40,919 nucleotides of DNA from Acidobacteriota bacterium (lineage in GTDB: Bacteria; Acidobacteriota; Terriglobia; Acidiferrales; UBA7541): positions 257-41,175 of the forward strand of contig PLUM01000098.1 of assembly GCA_003165465.1 (NCBI GenBank), written 5' to 3'. The notes beneath the pieces are model-generated. The model was not told the DNA's origin and made no database searches. It worked only from the letters and a program-made list of their open reading frames with translations. The translations under genes were made by a program, and so were the position numbers. Position 1 is the stretch's first letter, and each line of letters starts with the position of its first letter. Shown here in pieces: positions 31,482 to 40,707 of the stretch.

Positions 31482-32111
31482 TTACCCTCCAAAAGATTCC
31501 AGTATCTTGCATGCGCGCTCGCTTAAGCAACCGCGAAGGCAGCGCGCGGCCACCGTAATTGCCTGAATTTCGCGGCCCGCGCGCTCAATATCGTCGTTCA
31601 CCACAAGAAAATCGTACTCCGTGTATCTCTGCATTTCCTGCCGGGCCCGTTCCAGCCTTCGCCCGATCGCTTCTTCCGAGTCCTGCCCTCGGGCGCGCAA
31701 TCTCCGTTCGAGTTCTTTCTTCGCGGGCGGAAGAATGAAAATGGCAACCGCCGCAGGCAGCTTCTCTTTTACCTGTTCGGCGCCCTGCACGTCAATTTCC
31801 AGCACCAGGTCCAGGCCCTTGCGTTGCGCCTCATCGATCCACCGGCGCGGGGTGCCGTACTGATGCTTTCCGAAGACGCGGGCGTGTTCGAGAAACTCCC
31901 CGGCGCGCACCCGGCGATCGAATTCCTCCTCGGATATAAAATCATACCATTTTCCGGCGCTTTCCGTGACACGGGGAGGCCTCGTTGTGCAGGACACGGA
32001 AGAAATCGTGCCGGGAACCTCCAGCATTTTTTGTACCAGCGTGGATTTGCCGGATCCTGAAGGCCCGGAAACGATGAACACCAGAGGCTGCTGTGCGGCT
32101 GCGAGCGTCAT
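31482..32111 (-). CDS. gmk: Guanylate kinase
   Basis: A 209-residue kinase that phosphorylates GMP to GDP. The P-loop is SGPSGSGKST at residues 15-24. GMP-binding residues lie in SCTTRPPR and GKWYDF, followed by EFLEHARVFGKHQYGTPR and the LVLEIDVQGAEQVK core. The ATG overlaps the yicC stop by 4 bases (ATGA). yicC-gmk-rpoZ-coaBC is a widely conserved order. Confidence 0.96.
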   Translation of the reverse strand: MTLAAAQQPLVFIVSGPSGSGKSTLVQKMLEVPGTISSVSCTTRPPRVTESAGKWYDFISEEEFDRRVRAGEFLEHARVFGKHQYGTPRRWIDEAQRKGLDLVLEIDVQGAEQVKEKLPAAVAIFILPPAKKELERRLRARGQDSEEAIGRRLERARQEMQRYTEYDFLVVNDDIERAGREIQAITVAARCLRGCLSERACKILESFGG

Positions 32112-33037
32112 TCGACATTCTGCGCCTGTTCGCGCAGCTTCTCGATATCGGATTTTACTTCCAGCGCCAGGCTCGTGATCTGGAGCCCCTCGGACTCCAC
32201 GCCCGGCGTCTTGGACAAGAGCGTGTTTGCTTCCCGCTGCATCTCCTGCAAAAGGAAATCGAGTTTCTTTCCCGCTTCGCCCGCGCCCGCGAGCAATTTT
32301 CGAAACTGTTCCACGTGGCTGCGAAGGCGGGCCAGCTCTTCGCTTACGTCGCCACGCTCGGCCAGGATCGCGGCCTCCTGCGCCAGACGCAGGGGATCGA
32401 TCTGCGCGCCCTTCAGAAGCTCTCCCAACCGTTCCTCCAGGCGGCGCGCAATGATCGGACGCACTCGCTCCGCAAACGTTTCGATCTCCGCCGTCCTAGC
32501 CGCAATCCGCTCCAGGATTTCCTGCATCTCCGCCGTCAACGACTGCCCTTCGGACCGGCGCATGCTCTCCAGTTTTTTCAACGCCTGCTCCAGGCACGCA
32601 TCCACTTGTTCGCCAAGCTGCTCCTGCTTTTCCTCGCTCTGTAACTGGTCGGCAACCCCGGGCGCGGCAACCACGCCGGGAAGCCGGAGAAGCGCGACCA
32701 AGTCCGGCTCGGCCTTTACGCTGAACTCGTGGCGCAGCCGCTCGACGGCCTTCATATAAGATTCGGCCAATTCGCGATTGACTTCCACCGCGCCGATCCC
32801 GCCAGCCTCATAATAAACATTCACGTCCACATGGCCGCGCCGCAAGCGGTTTCGAATGGCCTGCCGGATGCGCGATTCGAACACTTCAAACCCATCCGGC
32901 ATCCGCAGATGAAGATCCAGGAAGCGGTGGTTCACGCTCTTCAGGTTGATCCGCACGGTGCTTCCGTCGCGCTCGACGCGCCCCTGCGCGAAGCCCGTCA
33001 TCGAATAAATTCCGGCAAGTCCCGTCGTGGCCTTCAT
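32108..33037 (-). CDS. YicC family endoribonuclease
   Basis: A 309-residue protein of the YicC/YloC family, with the hallmark opening IYSMTGFAQG preceded by an extra 11-residue lead, the INLKSVNHRFLDLHLRMPD block, and the C-terminal DUF1732 stretch EGLQITSLALEVKSDIEKLR. Family members are divalent-metal-dependent endoribonucleases linked to RNA turnover and stationary-phase survival. Its ATG overlaps the ABC exporter stop by 4 bases (33034-33037), so the pair is translationally coupled. Confidence 0.93.
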   Translation of the reverse strand: MKATTGLAGIYSMTGFAQGRVERDGSTVRINLKSVNHRFLDLHLRMPDGFEVFESRIRQAIRNRLRRGHVDVNVYYEAGGIGAVEVNRELAESYMKAVERLRHEFSVKAEPDLVALLRLPGVVAAPGVADQLQSEEKQEQLGEQVDACLEQALKKLESMRRSEGQSLTAEMQEILERIAARTAEIETFAERVRPIIARRLEERLGELLKGAQIDPLRLAQEAAILAERGDVSEELARLRSHVEQFRKLLAGAGEAGKKLDFLLQEMQREANTLLSKTPGVESEGLQITSLALEVKSDIEKLREQAQNVE

Positions 33038-34881
33038 CGATCCGCCTTTGGCGCGGGAGCCGCCTCGTCCATATCCGCGAATTGCATTTCGTACAAGCGC
33101 GCGTAGATTCCGCCGCGTGCGAGAAGTTCCTGGTGCGTGCCGGTTTCGGCGATCGTGCCGTCATCGAGCACGACAATCTTGTCCGCGCGCCGAATGGTCG
33201 AGAGCCGGTGCGCGATGACGAACGCGGTGCGGTCCATCATCAGATTCGAAAGCGCGCGCTGCACCAGCATTTCGGACTCGGAATCCAGCTCGGATGTCGC
33301 CTCATCCAGAATCAGGATGGGCGAGTCCTTGAGGATCGCGCGTGCGATGGCGATGCGCTGCCGCTGCCCGCCGCTGAGGCGCTGCCCGCGGTCGCCGAGT
33401 ATCGTCTGATAGCCCTGCGGCAATTCCAGGATGAATTCGTGCGCCAGCGCCGCCTTTGCGGCTGCTTCCACGCGATCCTTCGGCAGTCCCGGCTGGCCGT
33501 AGCAGATATTGTTCCATACCGTATCGTTAAACAGAATGGTTTCCTGAGTCACGATGGCCATCTGCTCGCGCAGGGACCGCAGCGTCACTTCGCGCACGTC
33601 GACTCCATCGATGCGCAGCGCGCCCGACGTCACCGGATAAAATCGTGGCAGGAGATTCACCAGCGTGGTCTTGCCCGCGCCGCTCGATCCGACAATCGCG
33701 ATCACTTCCCCGGCGCGCGCCTCGAACGAAACATCGCGCAGGATTGGCGTTCCATGATCGTATTCGAAACCGACGCGATCGAATTTCACGATTTGCGAAA
33801 ATGGAGGCAGCGCGCGCATCCCCGGTTCCACCGCAGGCTCTTCCGCGCGGCCGATGTATTCGAACACCTTGGCCGTCGCCCCGAACGCCAGCTCGAATTG
33901 CTGGTAGACCGTGCCCAGCCCTTTCACGGGTTCGTAGGACTTGAACAACGCGTATACGAACGTGACGAATATCCCCGCCGTCATCGCGCCCACTTTAATC
34001 TGCACGCGAGCGTACATCAGCACCAGCACGATCACCACAGCGCCAAGCAAATCCATGGCCGGAGAAGTGGCCACCGCCGCGCGAATCCATCGCATGTTCT
34101 CACGCAGCAAGTGTCCGGCCGAGGCGCGAAACTTGCCAATTTCGAAATCCTCCATCCCGAAGGCTTTTACCACTCGGTTGCCGCTGACCGTCTCTTCCAA
34201 TATCTGCGACAACTCGCCAATCCCGGCCTGAACTTTTTCCGTGGAGCGCCGTATGCGCTTGCCCAGCGTCCTGACCGGCACAACCACCATCGGCAGGAGA
34301 ACGATCGAGCCGAGCGTCATCTTCCAATTGGTTGCAAACAGCACGGCGAGCAGGAAAAATAGCGTGAAGATGTGGCGGAAGCCGAGAGCCAGATATTCGG
34401 AAAACGCGTTGCGGACGCGCTCCACATCGTTGATGACGGTGGACAGCAAACGCCCGGTCTGATGATCCTGAAAAAAGCCGATGGGCTGCCGTATGACTTT
34501 TGCATACACCTGATTCCTGAGGTCCGTAACGCCCGCAATTCCCGCGTACTGCACCAGAACGTTGCCAAGAAATTCCGCGACACCCTTGCCGATGAAAACG
34601 GACAATATCGCAATCGCGAACAGAGTCCCGACACTGTGAATCCGCGACGGAAGAAAGGAGTTCAAGTAAATCGCCTGGTGGGTAATCGGATTCCGAAGCA
34701 AAAGGAGCCTGGAATCGGGAGCCGCGGGATTGAGAACCCGGTCAAAAATCGGGGTGATCATCAGCGCGATCAGGCCTTCCGACAAACCAACCACGGAAAG
34801 GCACACGACGCCCGCCGCGAGCCGCATCTTATAGGGCTTGACGTAACGCAATAAACGGCCGAATTCTTCGCGTTTCCTCAA
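33034..34881 (-). CDS. ABC exporter, fused permease/ATPase (MsbA-like)
   Basis: A 615-residue half-transporter. The membrane domain (about 20-320) shows six helices, with NAFSEYLALGFRHIFTLFFL and LLGAVVIVLVLMYARV among them. The ATPase domain has Walker A GSSGAGKTTL, Q-loop VTQETILFNDTVWNN, signature LSGGQRQR and Walker B ILILDEATSELD, with the switch His in VIAHRLST. It should work as a homodimer, moving lipid A or other amphiphiles across the inner membrane. Being the first gene of the yicC-gmk run and close to the lpt genes makes a lipopolysaccharide role plausible, though multidrug export is not excluded. Confidence 0.92.
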   Translation of the reverse strand: MRKREEFGRLLRYVKPYKMRLAAGVVCLSVVGLSEGLIALMITPIFDRVLNPAAPDSRLLLLRNPITHQAIYLNSFLPSRIHSVGTLFAIAILSVFIGKGVAEFLGNVLVQYAGIAGVTDLRNQVYAKVIRQPIGFFQDHQTGRLLSTVINDVERVRNAFSEYLALGFRHIFTLFFLLAVLFATNWKMTLGSIVLLPMVVVPVRTLGKRIRRSTEKVQAGIGELSQILEETVSGNRVVKAFGMEDFEIGKFRASAGHLLRENMRWIRAAVATSPAMDLLGAVVIVLVLMYARVQIKVGAMTAGIFVTFVYALFKSYEPVKGLGTVYQQFELAFGATAKVFEYIGRAEEPAVEPGMRALPPFSQIVKFDRVGFEYDHGTPILRDVSFEARAGEVIAIVGSSGAGKTTLVNLLPRFYPVTSGALRIDGVDVREVTLRSLREQMAIVTQETILFNDTVWNNICYGQPGLPKDRVEAAAKAALAHEFILELPQGYQTILGDRGQRLSGGQRQRIAIARAILKDSPILILDEATSELDSESEMLVQRALSNLMMDRTAFVIAHRLSTIRRADKIVVLDDGTIAETGTHQELLARGGIYARLYEMQFADMDEAAPAPKADR

Positions 34882-35030
34882 TGAACTTTCAGATCCCCCG
34901 TGAGAAGAACGAACGTCGCGAGCTTTGGTACGCTACGAATCGCCCGCGCGTTTGTCAAGCCGCCGCGCCCCCGAAAACCATCCACAACGGACGATCGCAA
35001 AATTCGGGCAACCAAGCGTAGACCTGTCAC

Positions 35031-35060
35031 GGTAGGGGCACGGCATGCCATGACCCTACC
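35031..35060. repeat. Near-perfect 30-base palindrome, family C
   Basis: GGTAGGGGCACGGCATGCCA followed by TGACCCTACC. The outer 7 bases pair perfectly (GGTAGGG/CCCTACC) and the centre GGCATGCC is a perfect palindrome, with two mismatches between. It sits in the 321-base gap 34882-35202 between two core transcription units, which otherwise shows no gene and probably carries the exporter's promoter. Only one copy is in this window. Confidence 0.7.
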
Positions 35061-35202
35061 GCCGGCCCGCGGACTAGAAGCCTCAAAAACGGCCATGGTT
35101 CCAATCCAGGATGCGCATCCATCGTTCATGAGAACGACGCGCTAAAAAAATCCGGACCGTTTTTCCTTAACTTTCTTTGCGTCCTAAACTTCCTCTATTT
35201 CC

Positions 35203-36078
35203 TTATTTCGCCAGGTCGCGATGCAGGACTTTGGAGGCGTATCCTTTTTTATGCAGCGCCTTGCGCACCGATTCCGCGAGCATCACCGAACGGTGCCGCC
35301 CGCCCGTGCATCCAAAAGCAATCGTCAGATAGCTTTTCCCCTCGCGTATGTAATGCGGGATCAAAAATGTCAGCAAACCCTCGACGCGCCGCAGGAATTC
35401 TCCGGTCTGGGGAAACGACTGGATGTAGCGGGCCACGCGTGGATCGCGCCCCGAATACTTGCGCAGCTTGGGAACAAAGTGGGGATTCGGCAGGAAGCGC
35501 ACATCGAAAACGAGATCGGCGTCGGACGGAAGCCCGTACCTGTATCCAAAGCTCACGAGCGAGACCATCATCGGACGGCGATCCGTTTTCTGGAAGCGCT
35601 GGATAATGCACCGCCGCAATTCGTGGACGTTGAACTTGGTTGTGTCGATGACCACATCGGCGAGCTTGCGGATCGGCTCCATCAGCACGCGCTCGCGGCG
35701 CAGGCCGTCGAGCACCGGGCGGTCATGCCCGAGCGGGTGCGGCCGCCGCGTCTCGCTAAAACGCCGCAGCAATGCGTCCTCGCTGGCATCGATGAAAACG
35801 AGCGTCACCAGATTCTCGGCGCGCAGTTGCCGCAGGATGGCGGGAAATTGTTCCAGCTGGCCGCCCTCGCGAGCATCCACCAGCAGCGCCGCGCGCTGGA
35901 TTTCTCCGCCCGCCTGCATGTGCAATTCACTGAATGTGGGAATCAGCGCGACCGGAAGATTGTCGACGCAGTAAAAACCAAGGTCTTCGAACGTTTTGAG
36001 GACGGTGCTTTTGCCCGATCCGCTGAGACCGGTGAGAACCACCAGTTGCCGGGCGTCGCGCACGGTTCGGCGCTTCAC
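35203..36078 (-). CDS. rapZ: RapZ/YvcJ family nucleotide-binding adaptor
   Basis: About 291 residues from GTG 36078, chosen because it gives the normal RapZ length and lies just after the rpoN stop; the open frame extends to 36183 but overlaps rpoN by about 95 bases. The N-terminal P-loop is LTGLSGSGKST, followed by FEDLGFYCVDNLPVAL, the family's second motif. The C-terminal domain contains SFGYRYGLPSDADLVFDVRF, IPHYIREGKSYLTIAFGCTG and GRHRSVMLAE. In E. coli RapZ controls the small RNA GlmZ for amino-sugar synthesis; in most bacteria the protein binds nucleotides and sits near rpoN. It is the last gene of the lpt-rpoN run. Confidence 0.93.
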   Translation of the reverse strand: MKRRTVRDARQLVVLTGLSGSGKSTVLKTFEDLGFYCVDNLPVALIPTFSELHMQAGGEIQRAALLVDAREGGQLEQFPAILRQLRAENLVTLVFIDASEDALLRRFSETRRPHPLGHDRPVLDGLRRERVLMEPIRKLADVVIDTTKFNVHELRRCIIQRFQKTDRRPMMVSLVSFGYRYGLPSDADLVFDVRFLPNPHFVPKLRKYSGRDPRVARYIQSFPQTGEFLRRVEGLLTFLIPHYIREGKSYLTIAFGCTGGRHRSVMLAESVRKALHKKGYASKVLHRDLAK

Positions 36079-36088
36079 GCGGGCCGGC

Positions 36089-37591
36089 CTACGCCTTGAC
36101 CCGGCGCTGGTGCGTGCTTGGAATGCGGAGGTCTTCGCGGTATTTCGCGACGGTGCGGCGGGTGACGTGAATTCCGGCATCATCGAGCTTCTTGGCGATC
36201 AGGTCGTCGGTCAGCGGGTGCGCGGTGTCTTCCTCGTCGATCATTTTTTTCACCAGCCGCTTCAAGGTTTGCAGCGACATGCTGTCGCCTTCTGGGCCGT
36301 TGACCGATTCGGAGAAAAACGACCGCAGCTCCAGAACGCCCTGCGGCGTGTGCGCGTACTTGCTCGAGACGGCGCGGCTGACGGTGGACGGATGCACGCC
36401 CACTTCCTCGGCCACTTCCTTGATCATCATGGGCTTCAGATGGTCGGCGCCGTGATCCAGAAATTCAAATTGCCGCTGAATGATGATCTGGCAGACGCGC
36501 AGGATGGTGTGCTTGCGCTGCTCGATGCTCTTCATCAGTTGCATCGCGGCGGTTACGCGTTCCTTGACGTACGTGCGGACCTCGCGGTCGGCCGCATCGC
36601 GGGCCATCAGGCGGCGGTAGATGGGCGAGAGCCGCAGTTGCGGCACGTCATCGTCGTTCATGAACACTTGCCACTGATCGTCCACCTTGCGGAAGTACAC
36701 ATCCGGCTCGACCAGGCGCGGCTGCGTCTTGTTGTAGCGCAGCCCGGGGCGAGGATCGAGTTTCTTGATGACTTCCACGACGCGCTTGACGAGCTCGACC
36801 GGGCGGTTCAGCGCGCGCGCAATTTCCTTCAACTGGTTGGCCTGCAAAAGCCGCGCGAGCGGCGTCTCCGGATTCAACTCCTCGGCTTCGCTCGCCGCCA
36901 GGGGACGCTTCGGCAAGCATTCGGACACGACCTGAGCGGCCAGCGCATTTTGCCCGTCGAGCGTGCGGAGCTGCGTCAGCAGGCACTCGCGCAAATTCCT
37001 CGAAGCCACGCCCAGCGGATCGAATTCCTGCACCACCGCCAGGGCTTCCTCGACATCTTCCAACGAGTATTTTCCGTTTTGCGAAATTTCCTCGAGCGAA
37101 GCGCTCAGATAGCCGTTCTCATCGAGGTTTCCGATGATCGCATCGGCGATCTCGCGCACGACTTCGTTGCAAACCGTCACGCTTAATTGCCATGCGAGAT
37201 GTTCGGTAAGCCCCTGCGCCGAAGAAAGAAACTTGTCGAACGACGGCCGCTCGATGACCTCATATTCGCCGCGTTCCGGATTCCCGCCGCCGCTATTGAG
37301 ATACTGGTTGAAGAACGAGGCGACATCGAATTCCTCGAAGGGATTGACGGGCTCGGTCGTGGGAAGCTTTTCGGTTTCGGCCTTCAGGAAGGTTTCGGCG
37401 CTGTAGTCTTCGGGAGTGACGCTTTCTTCGGACAGCTCCTCGAGCACCGGGTTCTCAATCATCTCCTGATTGATCATCTCGCGAAGCTCGAGGCGGTTCA
37501 GCGCCAGCACGCTCACCATCTGGACCAGGCCAGGCGTGAGGATCTGCTTCTGCGCGATCCGTAGATGAAGTTTTGGCTGTAGCCAGCTCAT
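36089..37591 (-). CDS. rpoN: RNA polymerase sigma-54 factor
   Basis: A 500-residue sigma factor from ATG 37591; the frame opens 3 codons earlier only with a TTG. Region I is Gln/Leu-rich (LHLRIAQKQILTPGLVQMVS, VLALNRLELREMI) and contacts enhancer-binding proteins. An acidic region II follows (about 45-115). The core-binding part lies around 120-300. The HTH is EVGVHPSTVSRAVSSKY, and the RpoN box RRTVAKYREDL, which reads the -24 element, is near the C-terminus. No enhancer-binding protein gene is in the window. It starts 5 bases after the lptB stop. Confidence 0.96.
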   Translation of the reverse strand: MSWLQPKLHLRIAQKQILTPGLVQMVSVLALNRLELREMINQEMIENPVLEELSEESVTPEDYSAETFLKAETEKLPTTEPVNPFEEFDVASFFNQYLNSGGGNPERGEYEVIERPSFDKFLSSAQGLTEHLAWQLSVTVCNEVVREIADAIIGNLDENGYLSASLEEISQNGKYSLEDVEEALAVVQEFDPLGVASRNLRECLLTQLRTLDGQNALAAQVVSECLPKRPLAASEAEELNPETPLARLLQANQLKEIARALNRPVELVKRVVEVIKKLDPRPGLRYNKTQPRLVEPDVYFRKVDDQWQVFMNDDDVPQLRLSPIYRRLMARDAADREVRTYVKERVTAAMQLMKSIEQRKHTILRVCQIIIQRQFEFLDHGADHLKPMMIKEVAEEVGVHPSTVSRAVSSKYAHTPQGVLELRSFFSESVNGPEGDSMSLQTLKRLVKKMIDEEDTAHPLTDDLIAKKLDDAGIHVTRRTVAKYREDLRIPSTHQRRVKA

Positions 37592-37596
37592 AGGCG

Positions 37597-38322
37597 TCAA
37601 TTCAAACGGAAATGATCTCCTAAATAGACCCGGCGAACTTCGGCGTTGCGGCTGATGTCGTCCGGCGTGCCCGCGGCAAGCACTTTGCCGTTTTGTACGA
37701 TGTAGGCGCGATCGGTAACGCTCAGCGTTTCGCGCACCTGGTGGTCGGTGATCAGGACTCCGATTCCCTCGCGGCTCAAATCGCCGATAATTTTTTGAAT
37801 ATCCACCACGGTCAAAGGATCGATTCCCGAAAATGGCTCGTCCAGCAGGATGAAGGCCGGCTCCAGAACCAGCGACCGAGCGATCTCCAGCCTCCGTCGC
37901 TCGCCGCCCGATAGCGTGTGGGCGCCGTTGGATCGAACCGTTTCCAGCTTCATCTGCGCCAATAGCTCCTCAAGACGGTCGCGCTGCTGCTCCGAGGTCA
38001 GCGGCATTGTTTCCAGGACCGCAATCAGGTTTTCTTCCACCGTAAGTTGCCGGAAAACCGAAGGTTCTTGCGGCAGATAACTGATTCCACTGCGGGCCCG
38101 GAGGTACATGGGGAGGTCGGTAATATCGTCCCCGTTCAAAAGGACGCGCCCGGAATCCGGCCGGGCTAAACCTACCAGTATGTAAAATGTTGTTGTCTTC
38201 CCAGCGCCGTTAGGCCCCAGAAGTCCTACCACTTCTCCTTGGCTGATCTCCAAGTCGAGGTCATCGACGACTTTTCGACCTCGGTATGACTTACTTAGAT
38301 CGACGGCCTGGAGCTTGAGCAT
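37597..38322 (-). CDS. lptB: Lipopolysaccharide export ATP-binding protein
   Basis: A 241-residue ATPase of the Lpt complex. Walker A is GPNGAGKTT, the Q-loop [10 protein letters not shown], the signature LSGGERRR, and Walker [16 protein letters not shown], the last being the specific LptB form. It powers extraction of lipopolysaccharide from the inner membrane with LptF and LptG, which are not in the window. It begins 6 bases after the lptC/A-like gene and is followed closely by rpoN, the usual order in many Gram-negatives. Confidence 0.95.
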   Translation of the reverse strand: MLKLQAVDLSKSYRGRKVVDDLDLEISQGEVVGLLGPNGAGKTTTFYILVGLARPDSGRVLLNGDDITDLPMYLRARSGISYLPQEPSVFRQLTVEENLIAVLETMPLTSEQQRDRLEELLAQMKLETVRSNGAHTLSGGERRRLEIARSLVLEPAFILLDEPFSGIDPLTVVDIQKIIGDLSREGIGVLITDHQVRETLSVTDRAYIVQNGKVLAAGTPDDISRNAEVRRVYLGDHFRLN

Positions 38323-38328
38323 GCCACG

Positions 38329-40707
38329 TCATTTCTCGACCTGGTGAAGCGTCACTGTTTTCGAACCATCCGCCGAGTCTACAACGATCCTATCATCCGC
38401 AAAAAAGAAGGTCAATTGACGCCCCGTGGTTGTGTCGCCAGTTGAGCTATAGAGCATTGGGTTACCTTGCGAAAGAACAAACTTGCCTTCCGACGCCGTG
38501 TACTCGGCCCGGCCCGAAGTTCCCCGACGATCTTCCTGCCGGACGACAACATTTCCATTTGCATCCGCTCGTGAGAGTTGTTTGGTGCCATTGGCGGCGC
38601 CTGCGTCGGAAAAATAGAGATCGATGCGGTCGGCTTGGATGGACCCTTGCTCGGTATCGACTTCCGCGCCCTGCTCGATTCGGGCGCGTGACTCTCCCTC
38701 CCAATAGGTTAGCAATCCGCCGCGCACGCTCCCCAACTGCGGCCCGGCCGCCTTCGAATTGGAGGCGGCTTGTCCCGGCGTCCTGTTCGATGGCGGCCTC
38801 GTGCTGGCCGAAAATGGCCCGGCCGCATCCGCGGGCCGCGAATTCCATGCTGCCTGCGGAAATACTCCGTGGACTTGCCCTTTCGCCACGAGGCTGTGCG
38901 TCGGATTGTCCAATTCAATGGTGTCACCTTCGATCACCGACGGCCCCTGCCACAATCTTCCCTTGCCGGAGTACACCGCGTGGCCGCGCGCGGTGTCCAC
39001 CACCAGGTGCTCGGCCGAAATGTGCGCGGGTTCCTGCGCGAGATTCGAAATACTCGCGACCGCCGGACGCAACTCCGTGGTCAGCACGTGGCCTTCGGCG
39101 CGCAGCGTGTTCGCCGCTCGATCGAAAGACGCCGACTGCGCGGTGGTCCGCGTCGCGGCATCGGCAAACACCACGTTGCCATCGAGCGTGACGCCATTCG
39201 TGGCGCGCTCCACGTGCGCGCGGTCGCCCTGGCCCGTGCGCTGCCCGTCGGTAAAATGGACATCGCCCGTTTGGTCGATGGCCGTCCATTCGCCCGCACC
39301 ATCAAATTTTGCGTTCAACTCGCGCGATGTGGTGGTCTCGTCCGGCGCATCGCCCAGCTTGCGCGTCACGGTCACGCTGCCCGTGCTCACCAGTTCCTGC
39401 AAAAGGTTCCGCGCCTGAAATTTCAAGCGTATTCGATTGCCCGCCATGCGCATGGTTTGCGGGACGGGTTTCCCTTTTACGATGGACACGTTTTGCCAAT
39501 CGACGCGCGCCGGAGCCAGCGTATTCACGCTTTCGAGAGTGTTTTGTCCTAGGCCTAGGCCGGAGCCGCTCGAAAAATGGATTTCCAGTGCGTCGCTCGC
39601 GACGTGGCGCGTTCCGCCTTGCTGAGACGCACTCGTGGACGCGAGCGTGACGCCTTTGCTCGCCGTCATCAGTTGCGGCGCGTTATTGCGTCCCGCGAAG
39701 TCCATCTGTATGCGTCCCGCGTCGATGGCGTCTCCGCCCACGGGAGTGTTTCGCGTGCCGTGCACATGCCCCGATGCGGCGATGGATTCGATCGAGCCGT
39801 CCGGCCGCAGGGCCGAAACCATTTCGTCGGCGCTGAGCGCGAGCGGGCTTTGCGAAATCAAATCGTGCAATTGCGGATGTCCGCCGGCGACCATGAGCTT
39901 CGCGTGAAACGCGGCATCCAGCCGCAGCAGCAATCGTTGCGCGGAAAGCTCGTGCGTCGCCTGCCTCGCGAGGACATCCCCTTTCAGCAGCACGGCTCGC
40001 GCTTCGCGCTGGAAGACCATGCTGTTGCCCGACACGTGCGCGGCTTTTTCGCCGGTCGCGCCGGTTGTATCGGTTGCGTCGGTTGTTTTTTCAGGGAGGG
40101 TTGGAGCCGGTGAAGAAAGCGTCAATTCGACGGCATGAGCCAGGCTCAGCGTTCCGCTGTTCGAATCGTAGTTCACGCCCACGCCGCGGCCCTTTCCCGA
40201 CGGCCACTCGAAGGTGAGCGGCTTGTCCGACCGCGCCGCGCCCGAATCCCGGTCGAACGTGATCGCCGACGTCGCGACCTGTATGGCGCGAGCGTCCACC
40301 TGCGCCGCGCCCGCGGCCCGCAGGCTGAATTGCACTTCCCCGGCGCAACTGATTTTTCCTGTTTTCGAAATGAAATCGCACGCGCGTGTCCGCAGCGTGT
40401 CGTTGCGCTCGCCTTTTTTTCCGTACACGGCGATGTCCACGTCCTCGAGAAGGCTGCGGCCGCCTTCCTTGAATTCCGTCGCGCGCGATGCCCGCACCGT
40501 ATAAATCGTTCTCTGCCCCTCGACCTTCGAAAACGAAAACTCGTTCGAGCGCTGCTCAACGGTCGGCGGCACGGCCGGCGGCGCTTTTTTCTCCGCCTGA
40601 CGCGCCACCCAGACGTTGCGCACATACACGCCTGCGACGACCGCGGCAAGCAATCCAGCCGCCGCCAACGACCACCGCGCATATCGCTGCGCCTCGCTGT
40701 TACGCAT
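38329..40707 (-). CDS. Large LptC-LptA-like (OstA superfamily) fusion protein
   Basis: A 792-residue protein with one N-terminal membrane anchor (SLAAAGLLAAVVAGVYV, residues about 13-29). Residues about 50-200 resemble LptC (NEFSFSKVEGQRTIYTVRAS, then LLEDVDIAVYGKKG). The rest is a long run of beta strands of OstA/LptA type, with repeated units of the form GDVHFTDG, LDGNVVFAD, AEGHVLTTE and SADRIDLYFSD. A Pro/Ser-rich linker near 650-680 separates two such blocks. This would span the periplasm as the lipopolysaccharide bridge. E. coli uses two separate small proteins (about 190 residues each), so this is much longer. It starts the lptB-rpoN-rapZ run. The promoter should lie in 40708-40919, where nothing else is visible. 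Confidence 0.85.
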   Translation of the reverse strand: MRNSEAQRYARWSLAAAGLLAAVVAGVYVRNVWVARQAEKKAPPAVPPTVEQRSNEFSFSKVEGQRTIYTVRASRATEFKEGGRSLLEDVDIAVYGKKGERNDTLRTRACDFISKTGKISCAGEVQFSLRAAGAAQVDARAIQVATSAITFDRDSGAARSDKPLTFEWPSGKGRGVGVNYDSNSGTLSLAHAVELTLSSPAPTLPEKTTDATDTTGATGEKAAHVSGNSMVFQREARAVLLKGDVLARQATHELSAQRLLLRLDAAFHAKLMVAGGHPQLHDLISQSPLALSADEMVSALRPDGSIESIAASGHVHGTRNTPVGGDAIDAGRIQMDFAGRNNAPQLMTASKGVTLASTSASQQGGTRHVASDALEIHFSSGSGLGLGQNTLESVNTLAPARVDWQNVSIVKGKPVPQTMRMAGNRIRLKFQARNLLQELVSTGSVTVTRKLGDAPDETTTSRELNAKFDGAGEWTAIDQTGDVHFTDGQRTGQGDRAHVERATNGVTLDGNVVFADAATRTTAQSASFDRAANTLRAEGHVLTTELRPAVASISNLAQEPAHISAEHLVVDTARGHAVYSGKGRLWQGPSVIEGDTIELDNPTHSLVAKGQVHGVFPQAAWNSRPADAAGPFSASTRPPSNRTPGQAASNSKAAGPQLGSVRGGLLTYWEGESRARIEQGAEVDTEQGSIQADRIDLYFSDAGAANGTKQLSRADANGNVVVRQEDRRGTSGRAEYTASEGKFVLSQGNPMLYSSTGDTTTGRQLTFFFADDRIVVDSADGSKTVTLHQVEK

